This document shows, in pieces, positions 62,285 to 64,000 of a stretch of 64,000 nt of DNA. The stretch is from assembly GCA_002354805.1 (NCBI GenBank), contig DEMH01000004.1, positions 1-64,000 of the forward strand. The letters run 5' to 3'. The translations under genes were made by a program, and so were the position numbers. The notes beneath the pieces were generated by a model. It was not told the DNA's origin. It saw only the letters and a list, made by a program, of their open reading frames with translations, and did no database searches. This DNA is from Gammaproteobacteria bacterium UBA2675. Lineage in GTDB: Bacteria > Pseudomonadota > Gammaproteobacteria > Pseudomonadales > Pseudohongiellaceae. The first letter of the stretch is position 1. Every line of letters begins with the position of its first letter.

Positions 62285-63054
62285 GCAGGGTGTGGGCGCT
62301 ACTGCCAGCTGCAGTGCTGGCAACTGTGGCCACTGCGCTGGCCTGGCTGTTCCATTGGCTTGTGCTGGAGGATCTGGAAGCGGAGCTAGTGGGACTTGAT
62401 AAGGCGCTGTCGAATTTGCAGCAGGAACTGCAGGCGCAGCTGTCGGACAATGCCGGGCGCCGATCACGCCTCACGCTGACAGGCTGGGCAGAGTCGGCCT
62501 GGTTTCCCGGAGCCGGGCACAGCTCAGAAAAAGAACCCGCTTCGCCGCTTGCGAGCGTCATGCATATGGCGGAGCGCCAGGGGCTTAAACTGCACTCGGT
62601 GAAGCCAATGCGCAGAGAAGAGTCCGAAATACAGACGGGCGAAAGGTCGGGCCTCACTCACACAGAAATCACCAGGCCAGCCGAATCCATGCTGGTTTTA
62701 GATCTGTTTGGATCGGTTGCGCAGACAGTCAGCTTCCTGGCCATGCATTCAGGAGCTGATGCCGTCGGGGCACAGACGGCTGTTTTGCATCATTTGCAGT
62801 ATGCACGGGACACCAGCGGAACTTCGGCTCGTGCCGGACGATGGCAGCTGGTAATGGAGTTTGCGCCGCTTACAAATGATCGCGTGGTGTCTGATACAGC
62901 CATCGTGGACAGTCATGATCCAAGGTCTGCAGGTGCGGTGCGCCGTGGCGGCCAGAGTTGGTATCTGCTGGTTGACGCTGAGGGGCAGTGGCAGTTATCA
63001 CCGCTGGATAACAAGAATGTTGATCACAGGGACGATGCCAATGAGGCCAGGTAA
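62281..63054 (+). CDS. pilO: Type IV pilus assembly protein PilO-like, with possible PilP-like tail
   Basis: 257 residues from ATG 62281 inside the pilN stop. One transmembrane segment (LLPAAVLATVATALAWLFHW), a coiled coil (LEDLEAELVGLDKALSNLQQ) and a periplasmic domain of low similarity; the PilO call is mainly by position. The C-terminal 45 residues, with RRGGQSWYLLVDAEGQWQLS, recall the end of PilP/MshK-like proteins, so this gene may cover part of the missing PilP function (inference). It overlaps pilQ by 14 bp. Confidence 0.65.
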   Translation: MSRVWALLPAAVLATVATALAWLFHWLVLEDLEAELVGLDKALSNLQQELQAQLSDNAGRRSRLTLTGWAESAWFPGAGHSSEKEPASPLASVMHMAERQGLKLHSVKPMRREESEIQTGERSGLTHTEITRPAESMLVLDLFGSVAQTVSFLAMHSGADAVGAQTAVLHHLQYARDTSGTSARAGRWQLVMEFAPLTNDRVVSDTAIVDSHDPRSAGAVRRGGQSWYLLVDAEGQWQLSPLDNKNVDHRDDANEAR

Positions 63055-64000
63055 CCGCCTTATAGTGTTCCTGGTGGCTGCTTTTGTCTTCGAGCTCCTG
63101 TCGGGCAATAGGGTGTTGTTCGCTCAGGCGGTAGATTCGGATGGGCGAGGGCAGGATTTCGCGGTTGCTGCTGACGAGCAACTGGCGCTCGAGTTGACAG
63201 CAACGCCCTTGCGGATCGTGCTCGAGATACTGGCACAGAATCAGAATCTCCAGCTCCATGTCAGCGGTGCGCAGTCTGTCCTGAATCAGGAGGTGGATGT
63301 GTCTGTCGGAGCCGCAACATTCGAAGACCTGCTCGCTCAACTGTTGGCGCCGACGGGATTGAGTTACCGGGTCGATGACGGTGTTCTCTACATTTCGGAT
63401 TCGGCCGATGTGCAGATTCGTTATATCCAGATCAACTACGCAGACGCTGACGAACTGCTGGAACTGATAGCTGGCAATGGCATTCTCAGTGACCAGGGGT
63501 CGGTGATGCTGGACCGTCGCACCAATACGCTGATCGTCAGGGATCAGCCCGCAGGTCTTGCCCAGGTGGATGTGCTGTTGACCGAACTCGATGTGCCGGT
63601 CAGTCAAGTCCTGATTGAGGCACGCATTGTCAGTGCATCGCTGGACACCGGGCGAGAACTGGGTGTGCGCTGGGGTGCTGCCAGTGTCACGTCTGAGACA
63701 GGTTCGATCGCCGATGACTCGCAGTTTGCGCTGCAGCTAGGACATCGCGATGCTGGCTCGGTGACAGCGGCTCTGATACGCGATTCGCGCCTGCTTGAGT
63801 GGGAGCTCTCCCTGCTTGAGCGGCGCGGCAAGGCAGAACTGATTGCCCGCCCCCGGGTCATGACCCAGGACAACTCGCCTGCGACTATCAGCTCCGGTGT
63901 GCGGATACCTTATCAGGCCCAGGCAGGCGGTACTGCTGGCGGCTCGATAACACAGTTTGTTGACGCGGTATTGTCTCTCGACGTCAAACCCCTGATTACG
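63041..64000 (+). CDS. pilQ: Secretin PilQ (partial, runs off the window)
   Basis: Outer-membrane secretin through which the pilus passes. ATG 63041 with AGGG about 9 nt upstream; 320 codons to the window end with no stop. Signal-like N-terminus (LIVFLVAAFVFELLSG), then directly an STN/N0 domain (LTATPLRIVLEILAQNQNLQ...VDDGVLYISD, about 45-125), an N1 domain (IRYIQINYADADELLELIAG) with DRRTNTLIVRD, and the start of the secretin domain (VLIEARIVSASLDTGRELGV, LIARPRVMTQDNSPATISSG). The peptidoglycan-binding AMIN domains at the front of Pseudomonas PilQ are absent, making it closer to HofQ-type short secretins. Confidence 0.9.
   Translation, partial: MRPGNRLIVFLVAAFVFELLSGNRVLFAQAVDSDGRGQDFAVAADEQLALELTATPLRIVLEILAQNQNLQLHVSGAQSVLNQEVDVSVGAATFEDLLAQLLAPTGLSYRVDDGVLYISDSADVQIRYIQINYADADELLELIAGNGILSDQGSVMLDRRTNTLIVRDQPAGLAQVDVLLTELDVPVSQVLIEARIVSASLDTGRELGVRWGAASVTSETGSIADDSQFALQLGHRDAGSVTAALIRDSRLLEWELSLLERRGKAELIARPRVMTQDNSPATISSGVRIPYQAQAGGTAGGSITQFVDAVLSLDVKPLIT

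Overview
This is a bacterial chromosome segment from a gammaproteobacterium of the Pseudomonas / Cellvibrio / marine OMG type. The call rests on gene order and gene types, not on a database search. The blocks rpoD-dnaG-yqeY-rpsU/tsaD-folB-folK, cca-apaH-rsmA-pdxA-surA-lptD/amgK-murU, trpGDC-(hyp)-vfr-osmC and ubiJ-ubiE-hslU-hslV-SPOR-priA/rpmE/ponA/pilMNO-Q all match arrangements known from Pseudomonas. Isocitrate lyase is the 531-residue class found in P. aeruginosa, and peptidoglycan recycling uses AmgK/MurU. The genus cannot be fixed; a marine lineage such as Pseudohongiella is a guess. By eye the G+C is mid-50s percent, lower in the first 0.9 kb.

Layout. 0-2.4 kb: the right end of an integrated element, with a secreted tail-fibre-like protein, a tyrosine integrase and a tRNA(CAU) whose 3' end is the probable integration site. 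2.5-11.5 kb: two sodium-coupled transporters, isocitrate lyase and malate synthase G (the whole glyoxylate shunt) and a divergent ScfR/RamB-type regulator with a repeat-rich operator region. 11.5-12.9 kb: a Tat-exported protein of unknown function between two copies of a REP-like palindrome. 12.9-19.8 kb: the macromolecular synthesis operon (rpsU-yqeY-dnaG-rpoD) opposite tsaD-folB-folK. 19.8-32 kb: a permease, pteridine reductase, cca, apaH, rsmA, pdxA, surA and lptD on the minus strand, then amgK-murU divergent. 32-40.5 kb: rpe, trpE, lipA, a diguanylate cyclase, a membrane protein, an orphan response regulator, a photolyase and YaiI/DUF188.

40.5-43.9 kb: a radical SAM protein of unknown substrate and two exported proteins of unknown function. 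44-48.4 kb: trpGDC, an unknown membrane-anchored protein, a Vfr/CRP regulator and an OsmC-like protein. 48.4-50.5 kb: a three-gene bufferin-like RiPP operon (Cys-rich exported precursor, DUF692/MNIO enzyme, DUF2063 partner). The precursor seems to be internally duplicated, with the Cys motif in one half only. 50.8-64 kb: ubiquinone genes (ubiJ, ubiE), the HslVU protease, a SPOR protein, PriA, chorismate mutase, L31, PBP1A, and pilM-pilN-pilO-pilQ with no separate pilP. The window ends inside pilQ.

Most genes are housekeeping: carbon entry through acetyl-CoA, folate, tryptophan, outer-membrane assembly and wall recycling, proteolysis and type IV pili. The accessory points of interest are the tRNA-borne element, the glyoxylate regulator and its operators, the REP palindromes, the radical SAM/exported-protein cluster, the bufferin-like operon and the reduced pilus cluster.
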